Part shown: positions 27,067 to 34,847 of the stretch, piece after piece | Layout: each line of letters starts with the position of its first letter | Position numbering within the stretch: the first letter of the stretch is position 1 | NCBI GenBank assembly: GCA_041687455.1 | Contig: JAWLBY010000003.1 | Location: forward strand, 186,001-250,000 | From: JAWLBY01 sp041687455 | Lineage (GTDB): Bacteria > Pseudomonadota > Gammaproteobacteria > Xanthomonadales > Xanthomonadaceae | Length of the DNA stretch: 64,000 nucleotides | Direction of reading: 5' to 3' | The notes under the pieces: model-generated | What the model was told of the DNA's origin: nothing | Databases searched by the model: none | Seen by the model: the letters and a program-made list of their open reading frames with translations, nothing else | Made by a program: the position numbers and the translations under genes

Positions 27067-27632
27067 CACGAAATCACAAGCTGGCCTTCATCGGTGAGCC
27101 GGGGGCGGGCAAGACCACCTGCATCGCTGCCGTCAGCGATATCGAGCCGGTCACGACCGACGTCGGATGCACCGATGAGCTGGCCCTGCGCAAGGACACC
27201 ACGACCGTCGCGCTCGATTACGGTCAACTCGACCTCGGCGAACAGGGGCGGCTGTTGCTGTACGGATTGCCGGGCCAGGCGCGGTTTCGCTACATGTTCG
27301 ATGTGGTGCGCGAAGGCCTGCTCGGCGTCGTGATCCTGGTCGATGCTTCCGCCGAGCACGGAATGGCGGGGCTGGAAACGACCTTGCGGACGTATGCCGA
27401 CGAACTGCGTTGTCTGCCTTGCGTGATGGCCCTGAACAAGCATGACGATCCCCCGCAGGAACTGCGCCAGGGCTGCCTTGACCTGCTTCGTCGCCACGAA
27501 GTGGTGGCGCCGGTACTGACGGTCGATGCGCGCCGGCGCGAGGACGTCGTGAAGCTCTTCGACCTGCTGTTCCTGCTGATCGAACACGGTGACTTCGCAG
27601 ACTGCTGCAAGGAGAACTCGACATGGGCGTGA
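27063..27632 (+). CDS. Small Ras/Arf-like GTPase, roadblock-associated type
   Basis: The 189-residue protein has G1 GEPGAGKTT near residues 11-19, G3 as YGLPGQARF (as in the SR-beta-like COG2229 group, LFGTPGQ-type, instead of DxxG), and G4 NKHD. The family pairs with roadblock proteins, which act as its regulator. It begins within the stop of the preceding gene and overlaps the next gene by 10 bases, so the three are translationally coupled. Cytoplasmic, no lipid anchor signal. A nucleotide-dependent switch for this gene cluster is inferred. Confidence 0.88.
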   Translation: MTRNHKLAFIGEPGAGKTTCIAAVSDIEPVTTDVGCTDELALRKDTTTVALDYGQLDLGEQGRLLLYGLPGQARFRYMFDVVREGLLGVVILVDASAEHGMAGLETTLRTYADELRCLPCVMALNKHDDPPQELRQGCLDLLRRHEVVAPVLTVDARRREDVVKLFDLLFLLIEHGDFADCCKENSTWA

Positions 27633-28021
27633 GCGCTCCCGACCGGGCCCGCTGTGCCGCGGCGCTGGACCGGTTGCTGCAGGGCTGCGATGGGACGGCG
27701 GCCGCGATGCTGGCCTTGCGCGATGGCCGCCCGTTCGTCGACAAGGTGCAGGCCGGCGTCGACCCCGGGCGATTCGCCGCGATGGCGAGTTCGCTGGCGG
27801 CTCTGGGCCAGAGCGTGCTGCGCGAGCTGAAGTCCGGCGGCCTCGATCACGTGCTGATCGAAGGCGAGCTGGGCAAGCTGGTGATCTGCAGCGTTCCCGA
27901 TACCGGCGGTCTGCTGCTGCTCGCCGTGCTTGCGGTGCACGAGGCACGACTCGGCCTGGTCCTCGGGCATGCCCGGATCTGCGCCAAGGAAGTTGCCGCA
28001 GCGATTCCCGCGGCTGCGTGA
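27623..28021 (+). CDS. Roadblock/LC7 domain protein
   Basis: The 132-residue protein has the roadblock pattern more clearly than its neighbour at 25964: ALDRLLQGCDGTAAAMLALR, a middle helix with MASSLAALGQSVLREL, then HVLIEGELGKLVICSVPDTG and LLLLAVLAVHEARLGLVLGH. AAGGAGAA provides a ribosome site inside the end of the GTPase gene, which it overlaps by 10 bases. Two roadblock genes flanking one GTPase suggest a heterodimeric regulator such as MglB-type GAPs; this is inference. Confidence 0.85.
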   Translation: MGVSAPDRARCAAALDRLLQGCDGTAAAMLALRDGRPFVDKVQAGVDPGRFAAMASSLAALGQSVLRELKSGGLDHVLIEGELGKLVICSVPDTGGLLLLAVLAVHEARLGLVLGHARICAKEVAAAIPAAA

Positions 28022-28031
28022 GGTCCCGACG

Positions 28032-29597
28032 ATGATCCAGTTCGATTACGAAGGTCGATGCTACGGCTGCAACGACACCGAAACGCTGCTCGACGCGCTG
28101 CTTCGGCAGGGCGCGGACGTCCCGCATTCGTGCGGGCGCGGAAGCTGCCATACCTGTCTGCTGCACGTCGATCACGGTGAGGTCAGCGCGACCCGCGCGC
28201 TCGATCCGGCGCTGGCTGCGCGGCGGCTGGTGTTGCCCTGCGTGTCGCGTCCGGCCGGTCCCGGCCTGCGGATTCGTCGCCCGCGGCCGGACGAGCTGTG
28301 GATCGAGGCGGAAGTGGTTGCGCGCCGGAAGCTGGGCGAAGGACTGTTCGCGCTGGACATCGCGCCGTCCCGTTCGCTGGACTATCTGGCGGGCCAGACC
28401 TTGCGGGTCGAGCATCCGGACGGCCTCGTGCGGCCGTACTCGATCGCCAGTCGCGCTACCGACGACTACTTCCTGACCATTCACGTCCGCCGGATCGATG
28501 GCGGCTGCGTGAGCGGCTGGCTGTGCGGGCTGCAACCGGGGCAGCGCCTCCGGCTGCAGAGTCCGTCCGGGGACTGTGTGTATTCCGAGCAGATGCGCGA
28601 GCGACCATTGCAGATGCTCGCCACCGGCAGCGGCGCGGGGGCGCTGGCTGCAGTCGCCCGGGAGGCGCTGGAGCAGGGGCACGTCGCCGGCGTCACGCTT
28701 TACCACGGCGTGCGCAAGCGCGCCGACTTGTACCTGCATCATGCATTGCGCGAACTCGAACGCAGCTACCCGAGCTTTTCGTACCGTCCGTGCGTGTCCG
28801 GCGAGCCGGTCGTCGATGCCGCGTTCCGCGGTCGCGTTGTCGAGGCCGCCTTCGCGGATGCGTCCGTCATGCGCGATGCGGAGCTGTTCCTGTGCGGCCT
28901 GCCGCTGATGGTGGAAGAGGCGCGCTATCGCGCGCGCCTGGTCGGCGTACCGGCTGATCGCATCCATGCCGACCCGTTCGAGTTCGCCGAGCCGCGGACG
29001 CCGCGCGATGCAGAAAAGATGCAGGCGATCCAGGCCGACCCGGAGATGTGGGCGGCGCTCGAGCACGGCCCCGGCCTGACCCGGCTCCTGCATGCGTTCT
29101 ACCGCAGGGTGTACCAGGACGATCGGTTGGCGCCGTTCTTCCAGCAGATTCCGCTGGAGCGCGTGGCCACCAAGCAGTATGAGTTCCTCGCCTCGCTGTT
29201 CACCGGAACCGGTGAGTATTTCGGACTGAATCCGTACAACGCCCACCACTGGATGGTGATCTCGGACGAGCTGTTCGACTACCGCGAAACGCTTTTCGAG
29301 CAGGTGTTGCGGGACCATGCATTCCCGCCGCACCTGATCGATCGCTGGCTGGCTCTGCACGAGCTGTTCCGCGCCGAGATCGTCAAGTCACGGGCCCGCG
29401 GACTGATCACGCACGGCGTCGAACAGCCGCTTCGTTCGCACAGCCTCGAATGCCTCGACATCGATGCCGTGTGCGATGCCTGCGGTGCCGAGATCCGTGC
29501 CGGAGAGCCGAGCCGATACGTGTTCCGCATCGGTGCATTGCATTGCATGGACTGTGCAGGAATCGACAAGGACCTTCGCGGCGTGGCGAACGGCTGA
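28032..29597 (+). CDS. Ferredoxin / flavin reductase / globin / zinc-ribbon fusion
   Basis: The 521-residue protein has four parts. Residues 1-78: plant-type 2Fe-2S ferredoxin with C34, C39, C42 and C70. Residues 85-320: ferredoxin-NADP-reductase module, FAD motif RPYSIAS (134-140) and NAD site ATGSGAGA. Residues about 340-452: a truncated-haemoglobin-like globin with FYRRVYQDDRLAPFF and a candidate proximal His at 405 or 406 in HHWMVISDELFD. Residues 481-508: a CxxC ... CxxC zinc-ribbon. The order resembles a flavohaemoglobin turned round, with an added ferredoxin. Probable role: NAD(P)H-driven haem reduction, as in NO or O2 sensing or detoxification. It starts 10 bases after the second roadblock gene. 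Confidence 0.9.
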   Translation: MIQFDYEGRCYGCNDTETLLDALLRQGADVPHSCGRGSCHTCLLHVDHGEVSATRALDPALAARRLVLPCVSRPAGPGLRIRRPRPDELWIEAEVVARRKLGEGLFALDIAPSRSLDYLAGQTLRVEHPDGLVRPYSIASRATDDYFLTIHVRRIDGGCVSGWLCGLQPGQRLRLQSPSGDCVYSEQMRERPLQMLATGSGAGALAAVAREALEQGHVAGVTLYHGVRKRADLYLHHALRELERSYPSFSYRPCVSGEPVVDAAFRGRVVEAAFADASVMRDAELFLCGLPLMVEEARYRARLVGVPADRIHADPFEFAEPRTPRDAEKMQAIQADPEMWAALEHGPGLTRLLHAFYRRVYQDDRLAPFFQQIPLERVATKQYEFLASLFTGTGEYFGLNPYNAHHWMVISDELFDYRETLFEQVLRDHAFPPHLIDRWLALHELFRAEIVKSRARGLITHGVEQPLRSHSLECLDIDAVCDACGAEIRAGEPSRYVFRIGALHCMDCAGIDKDLRGVANG

Positions 29598-30034
29598 GGG
29601 CGCATCGACGGTTCGCCTCGGCCTTGCCGAGCGCAGTGAGCCCGCGGCTCGAGGCCGCTATCGACGGGAACGCGCGATCGGCACGCTGACGCCGGCCTTG
29701 ACCCGATCGAGCACGACGTGCGTGGTGAAGGCGCACACTGCAGTGCCCAGGCGCCGGTGATGTGCTGTGCTGGCGAAACGGAATATGCGCCGCCGTCGTC
29801 GACGTGCCGCCTGCCGATCGCGGTTCGCCAGTCGCCGAGTGGCGACCGTGCTGACAGGCTGCAATCTGACCACGCATCGCGCTGGCGGCGGGCAGCCCGG
29901 CGCAGGCCGAGCCCCGGAGCACCGGTGGGTTGATTCTGCAACTGCGATCCGGGGTTCGATCCGGCTCCACCGCGGACGCCGATCCGGTTTACGCTACGCC
30001 CTCGCATTCGCTGGCCTCGATGAGGTGATGGGCA
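29598..30034. other. Intergenic stretch, no gene recognised
   Basis: These 437 bases follow the ferredoxin-globin gene and precede the TPR gene. Short frames exist but read as Arg/Ala-rich noise. No clear terminator, promoter or repeat was found. Confidence 0.4.
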
Positions 30035-31765
30035 ATGACGGTCGATTCCGGTTTCCTGCGATTCTCGGCTGCGTTCCGCAGTGGGCACTACGACGAGGCA
30101 TTGCGTCTCATCGATGACTTGATCGTCAGGCGACCGGGAACGGCGCCATTGCATTGGCACCGCGCCAACTGCCTCGAGAAGCTCGGCCGCCACGGCGAGA
30201 TCGCCGCAGAGCTGGACCTGCTGCTGGCGCTCGATCCGGACTACGTGCCGGCGATCGTCAAACGGGTGCGTCATGCGGACTCGGTGGTGGATGGTTTCGA
30301 TGAAGCTCCGGATGAGCTGTCGGATGTCGAGCGCGAGCGTCGCGAAAGCGAGCGGCTCGAGCAGTCGCGGCGACGGTCGATGCATGCCGAGGCGGAATTG
30401 CGCCGGGCCTTGTCGTTGTCGCCGGACGAGGTCGATGCCCTGCATCTGCTGTCGGACGTGCTCCGCTATCGCGAGGGTGCAGACGCACAGGTCGCCGAGG
30501 CCGACGCACTGCTCGACCGGGCAATCGCGCTGGCTCCCGACCGTGCGGACCTGATCGAGGCTCGGGCGACGATCCGCCGCAGCGCAGCGATGCGCTTCGA
30601 TGAAGACACCGGCGAGGACGCCGACATCGTGCAGACGTACTCGGGCATGCGCTATTCGCGTGGTGCGCTCGAGTCGGCACTCGAAGACTACGGTCGCTGT
30701 TTCGCGCTGACCGACCACCATCGGTATGCAGTGCGGATGGGTATGGTGCTGCACGATCTCGGTCGATTCGCCGAGGCACTGGCCCGGTATGACGAAGCTC
30801 TGGCACGCATGCCGGCCGACGATCCGGCGCGCGAGGCCGTGATCGAAACCCGCACCCGTTCCGAGAACAACGGCGCCGGCGAACGCGAACAGATGGCGAA
30901 ACTGCTGGAGTCGGCACTGCTCGGTGACGGCGCGGATCGCTCGCTGCAGGATGACATGGCCGCACAGGCGCTGATGGGAGCGGCCAACGCGATCCGTGCC
31001 GGCAAGACAGTCAGCGAGGCGCTGGAATCGCGACTGAGCGACGATCCCGACACGATGCTGGCGGCAAGCATCGCGCAGCAGATCCTGAATGTCGCGCATG
31101 AGCCGCCGCCCGGTCTCGAGGCAGTCGACGCTCGCGGCTATCCACGCTATCAGCGTGTTTTCATCGACCGGGTGTCGAAGTTGCTCGCCCCGACCGGCCT
31201 GCGGCATGTCGCCGATGGCGAGGCGCGCGGTCTGTTTCCGATGCTTGGCCAGCACGTCGTGATCCGTTTCTTCGCCGACGCCAGCGGCGAGGTCGGCGTG
31301 GCAGCATTCACGGTGAAGCCGAAGTGGCCCGGTTGGATCGGTTTCCTGATCCTGCTGCTGACCGGCAAATGGAAGCCGACCTCCATGGTCGAGTGTGTCA
31401 GTCAGTTCGACGACGGTACGCACCTGTCGACCCAGTACGACAGCCCATCCCCGTTCGAATTCGGCGACGGCATTCGGATCGAGCGGATGTCGCGACGGGC
31501 CCCGATTCCCGATCTCGTGGCACGGCATCTGCAGCGCGTGGCCGAACACAAGTCCGCGCATCCTGCCAGCGTTGCGATGACGGCCGATGACCTCGACGGC
31601 ATGGAATGCCGCTGGCGCGAGGGTCAGCGCGTCAAGCGTGCCTACCGGGCCTCGGTCGGATACATCACCGGGGCCGAACTGGCGCGCATGCTCGGAGCGC
31701 ACCATGCCCGTTTCGCGGACAAGGTCAGACAGCAGTTGTCGGCGCTGGCGACCGACTACGAGTGA
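30035..31765 (+). CDS. TPR repeat protein with unknown C-terminal domain
   Basis: The 576-residue protein begins with TPR helices (FRSGHYDEALRLIDDLIVRR, then PLHWHRANCLEKLGRHGEIA) and more repeats at about 120-170 and 220-280, including a clear one with LHDLGRFAEALARYDEALAR. The last 220 residues form a separate domain with a short hydrophobic piece (WPGWIGFLILLLTGKW) that may contact the membrane. It is not secreted by signal peptide. TPR proteins mediate protein contacts. Whether it belongs with the GTPase cluster upstream is unclear: the 437-base gap argues for its own promoter. Confidence 0.8.
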   Translation: MTVDSGFLRFSAAFRSGHYDEALRLIDDLIVRRPGTAPLHWHRANCLEKLGRHGEIAAELDLLLALDPDYVPAIVKRVRHADSVVDGFDEAPDELSDVERERRESERLEQSRRRSMHAEAELRRALSLSPDEVDALHLLSDVLRYREGADAQVAEADALLDRAIALAPDRADLIEARATIRRSAAMRFDEDTGEDADIVQTYSGMRYSRGALESALEDYGRCFALTDHHRYAVRMGMVLHDLGRFAEALARYDEALARMPADDPAREAVIETRTRSENNGAGEREQMAKLLESALLGDGADRSLQDDMAAQALMGAANAIRAGKTVSEALESRLSDDPDTMLAASIAQQILNVAHEPPPGLEAVDARGYPRYQRVFIDRVSKLLAPTGLRHVADGEARGLFPMLGQHVVIRFFADASGEVGVAAFTVKPKWPGWIGFLILLLTGKWKPTSMVECVSQFDDGTHLSTQYDSPSPFEFGDGIRIERMSRRAPIPDLVARHLQRVAEHKSAHPASVAMTADDLDGMECRWREGQRVKRAYRASVGYITGAELARMLGAHHARFADKVRQQLSALATDYE

Positions 31766-31808
31766 TGCCGGCCCATGCAACCAGGCCACGCTTGAGGCGG
31801 GAGGCCTG

Positions 31809-32228
31809 CTATCCGGTGAAGCGGGCCAGCAGTTGCACGGACCAGACCACCGCGATCGCCATCTGTACGGCGAAGGCGGTAAACCGGGCGCTGACCGCGG
31901 CGGGGCTCAACGATGCGAGATGGATCAGCGACTGCACGATGCGGGCCGCGAGCATTGCATAGGCGAGCGGATCGGTCACCGAGGCCGCGTCGCTGACCAG
32001 CGCCACCAGCATCAGGCCACCGAAGATCGGCAGTCCTTCGACGCAGTTCGCATGCGCTCGCGCGAGCCGCTGCATGAACGGTGACAGGTTGGCGTTGTCG
32101 GGCTGGAAGCCGTTCGGGGCGACCTGCCGGCGCAGCACCAGGCGGGTGCGCAGCAGTTCCATCAGCACCAGCAATGCCAGTGTCCATGCGATGAATCCGG
32201 TCAGGGCGATGGACGTGGCGTGGTTCAT
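31809..32228 (-). CDS. MAPEG family membrane protein
   Basis: The 139-residue protein has four hydrophobic helices. The MAPEG pattern is visible: first helix, then MELLRTRLVLRRQVAPNGF, and the conserved loop RLARAHANCVEGLPIFGGLML, as in microsomal glutathione transferase-like proteins. AGGAGAA lies before the ATG at 32228. An inner-membrane location is certain in practice; a glutathione-dependent reaction is only family knowledge. It converges with the TPR gene, 43 bases away. Confidence 0.88.
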   Translation of the reverse strand: MNHATSIALTGFIAWTLALLVLMELLRTRLVLRRQVAPNGFQPDNANLSPFMQRLARAHANCVEGLPIFGGLMLVALVSDAASVTDPLAYAMLAARIVQSLIHLASLSPAAVSARFTAFAVQMAIAVVWSVQLLARFTG

Positions 32229-32343
32229 CGGGGAGTTCTCCTGAGCGAGCGTCGGTCCTGCCGTTCGAGCATGAGTGCGGCCGGCGACCCCGGCAAGCGT
32301 TCGGACGCCGAGCGTGCAGCAGCGGACACCCGGAACAGCAGAG

Positions 32344-33048
32344 TCATCCTCGCGGTACGCTTTTCGCGGCCGCTTCCCGCCGCAGCGCCCGGAACGGAAT
32401 CTCGCGACGGACGTGGTATCCGTTCTGCTCGTACAACTGCAGTGCCCGCAGGTTCTGCTGGCTGACGTGCAGGAACGGTGTGCGGCCGCGGTCGAAGGTG
32501 TCGTTCGACAACCACGCGAGCAGCCGCCGCGCAAGGCCACGGCCGGTGAAGTCGGGATGCGTGCAGACCGCGCTGATCTCCTGCCAGGCGTCGGTACCCA
32601 TCCGCTCGCCGATCATCGCCGCGAGCCGTCCGTCCTGGTAGATGCCGAAATAACGGCCCAGTGCGGTGGTCTGTGGTCGGAAATAGTGCGGATAGACCAG
32701 CGCGGTCAGCGCGAGCACGTCACTCTGATGCTCGGCGGACAGCTCGATGATGTCGGGCCCGTCGACGTCGACGACCCGCGCCGGGCACACCATCTGCGCC
32801 AGTTGCACCGGTGCATCGAGCTGCCAGCCGGCCGGAACCCGTGGTGCCGGTCCGAGCAGGAACACGCTGTCCTGCTGCGGAACCAGCGCTTCCAGCGCAC
32901 CGGCCGTGGCTGTCTCCGAACGGATGCCGAGAAACGGCGCCACCTCGGCCGGATAGCGCAGGACATCGCCGTCGCCGAGCGCAAACGGGCGATGCCGGCT
33001 GTTGAGCGACTCCCAGATCGGGTTGTCGAGAACCTGTGCTGACGACAT
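32344..33048 (-). CDS. GNAT family N-acetyltransferase
   Basis: The 234-residue protein has a C-terminal GNAT domain (residues about 100-220): AMIGERMGTDAWQEISAVCT, then the acetyl-CoA loop TGRGLARRLLAWL, and NLRALQLYEQNGY near the end. The N-terminal 90 residues resemble the extra region of FR47-type GNAT proteins. All core motifs are present. The substrate is not evident. It is upstream of the MAPEG gene on the same strand (115 bases apart). Confidence 0.9.
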   Translation of the reverse strand: MSSAQVLDNPIWESLNSRHRPFALGDGDVLRYPAEVAPFLGIRSETATAGALEALVPQQDSVFLLGPAPRVPAGWQLDAPVQLAQMVCPARVVDVDGPDIIELSAEHQSDVLALTALVYPHYFRPQTTALGRYFGIYQDGRLAAMIGERMGTDAWQEISAVCTHPDFTGRGLARRLLAWLSNDTFDRGRTPFLHVSQQNLRALQLYEQNGYHVRREIPFRALRREAAAKSVPRG

Positions 33049-33197
33049 CGGGTGTGCTCCATTCAGCCGGGCGGGGCGGGTGCCGGGGCAATGGTCGCCG
33101 ATTGCATGTGCGTCCTCGGGCAGGCAGGCCGAACATTCTATCGATCGGCAGCCGGCCGAAGGCGGGCGCCGCTGTCCGACCAGCCCGCCCGGAGACG

Positions 33198-33977
33198 TCA
33201 GGCAGTGAAACGGCGCTTCATTCGGCTGATGACGATGCTTTCGCCCGATCTCGATTCGTCGTACAGATGGCCATCGAGCGCATCGCGCAGTGCCTCCGTA
33301 CAGCCGGGTCGGAACCGATCATGCAGCTCGATGACCAGGGTGCCGATCCGGTCGATCCACGGCTCCGACTGGCCGAGCACTTCGATCTCCGAGCCTTCGA
33401 TATCGATCTTCAGTACGTCGATGCGCTCGCTCGACAGCTCGGACAGGATGTCGGCGATGCCGATGGCGGGGATGCCATCCCCGGACTCGTCCTCGACCAC
33501 CCGGAAGGCCCAGGTCGCGGCGTTCGCGTTCTCGATGCGCAGATGCGTCCGGTGGCTCCACAGGCCGGCCCGGAGTGGCCGGATGTTCGGGTAGGGTCGC
33601 GTGTTGCGGCACAGCAGCGCGAAGTTCGCCGGCTCAGGCTCGATCGCGACGATCGTGGCGCCCGGATAGCGGCAGGCGAGGAACACCGAGGCAAGGCCGA
33701 TGTGTGCGCCGGCGTCGACGATCAGTGTCGGATCGCCGAGCTCCAGAGCGTATTCCTGCTCGATGAAGATCTCGTCGTAGACATCCTGGTCGGACGTTCC
33801 TGGTCGCAGGAACACGCGCTGGTCGTTCAGCGGATTCGGTGCGCTGGCGACGCCGTGGCCGTGCAACAGCCGGGCCTGGCTGAACACCGCAGGGAGCATG
33901 CCGAACCGCTGGCGGTACCAGCTCATGAACAGCCAGTGGTCCGGCCGGATCGCCCGTCTCGCCAGTGCTCTCAACAT
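33198..33977 (-). CDS. FkbM family methyltransferase
   Basis: The 259-residue protein has a SAM-binding core: TLIVDAGAHIGLASVFLACR (motif I), then IVAIEPEPANFALLCRN, and the FkbM-type signature IDVLKIDIEGSEIEVL. FkbM enzymes methylate hydroxyl groups on small molecules, sugars or glycolipids. The start at 33977 has GGAGA seven bases upstream and is preferred to an in-frame ATG 24 codons earlier. Soluble. The substrate is unknown, and no polysaccharide genes lie next to it. Confidence 0.9.
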   Translation of the reverse strand: MLRALARRAIRPDHWLFMSWYRQRFGMLPAVFSQARLLHGHGVASAPNPLNDQRVFLRPGTSDQDVYDEIFIEQEYALELGDPTLIVDAGAHIGLASVFLACRYPGATIVAIEPEPANFALLCRNTRPYPNIRPLRAGLWSHRTHLRIENANAATWAFRVVEDESGDGIPAIGIADILSELSSERIDVLKIDIEGSEIEVLGQSEPWIDRIGTLVIELHDRFRPGCTEALRDALDGHLYDESRSGESIVISRMKRRFTA

Positions 33978-34161
33978 GCCCGCTCTCCCTGCCGGTGCGC
34001 CTGCGGTGTCGGCGGCCATTGTGCCGAGCGGAGCGCCGGGCAGAAGCATCGCTTGAAGCCGGCGGTTGCAGTCGGTTCATCGACTACTGCCGCGGTCGCC
34101 GGTAGCCAAGCGGCGCCAGTCGTTTCGGTACGATTGGCCGATCGACCGGAGCCGAATCGAC

Positions 34162-34740
34162 ATGAACGACGACAGGCCTTCTCCCGCCACACGGGTGGCT
34201 ATCCAGCCGCATGCCGACGCATTCACGCTCAGGACGGCACGGCATTCCGACGCCGCCGCGCTGGCGGCGCTGGCGGCAGCCACGTTCCGCGAGGCGTTCG
34301 CAGCCGGTTGCGCGGCCGAGGACATGGATGCGCACTGCGCGTCATCGTTCACCGAAGCGATTCAGCTCGGCGAGATCGCCGATCCGGACCGGCTGACGCT
34401 CGTGGCCGAAACCGACGGTATCCTGATCGGGTACACACAGGCGCGCTGGATGCGCTCGATCGCCTGCGTTGCTGCTGACCGTCCGGCCGAACTGCATCGC
34501 ATCTACGTGTCGAGTGGCTGGCACGGTCGCGGCGTGACACCCGGTTTGATGCGCCTTGTGCTTGCCGCCGCGAGCCGAAACGGCTGTGACCGAATCTGGC
34601 TCAGCGTCTGGGAGCGCAACCCGCGAGCGATTGCGTTCTATCGCAGGTTCGGCTTCGAGCAGGCAGGCGAACAGCGCTTCATGGTGGGCAGCGACGCGCA
34701 GCGTGATCTGATCATGGCGGCGTCGCTTCCCGGGCCGTGA
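34162..34740 (+). CDS. GNAT family N-acetyltransferase
   Basis: The 192-residue protein is a complete GNAT domain: FTLRTARHSDAAALAALAAA, then AETDGILIGYTQARW, LHRIYVSSGWHGRGVTPGLM (acetyl-CoA site) and NPRAIAFYRRFGFEQAGEQRF. The pattern is close to RimI/PhnO-type enzymes acting on small amines or protein N-termini. The start is MNDDRPSP at 34162; an upstream extension of 32 codons is not protein-like. It is divergent from the FkbM gene. Confidence 0.9.
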   Translation: MNDDRPSPATRVAIQPHADAFTLRTARHSDAAALAALAAATFREAFAAGCAAEDMDAHCASSFTEAIQLGEIADPDRLTLVAETDGILIGYTQARWMRSIACVAADRPAELHRIYVSSGWHGRGVTPGLMRLVLAAASRNGCDRIWLSVWERNPRAIAFYRRFGFEQAGEQRFMVGSDAQRDLIMAASLPGP

Positions 34741-34847
34741 CAGCATGTCCCGAACGCAGGTCGGCCGGAGTCGATACCGGACCGCCCGCCACTCGGTCTA
34801 CACTGGCCCGAGAGGCCACGGCCCCCACGGGATCGAGCACCACCGGC

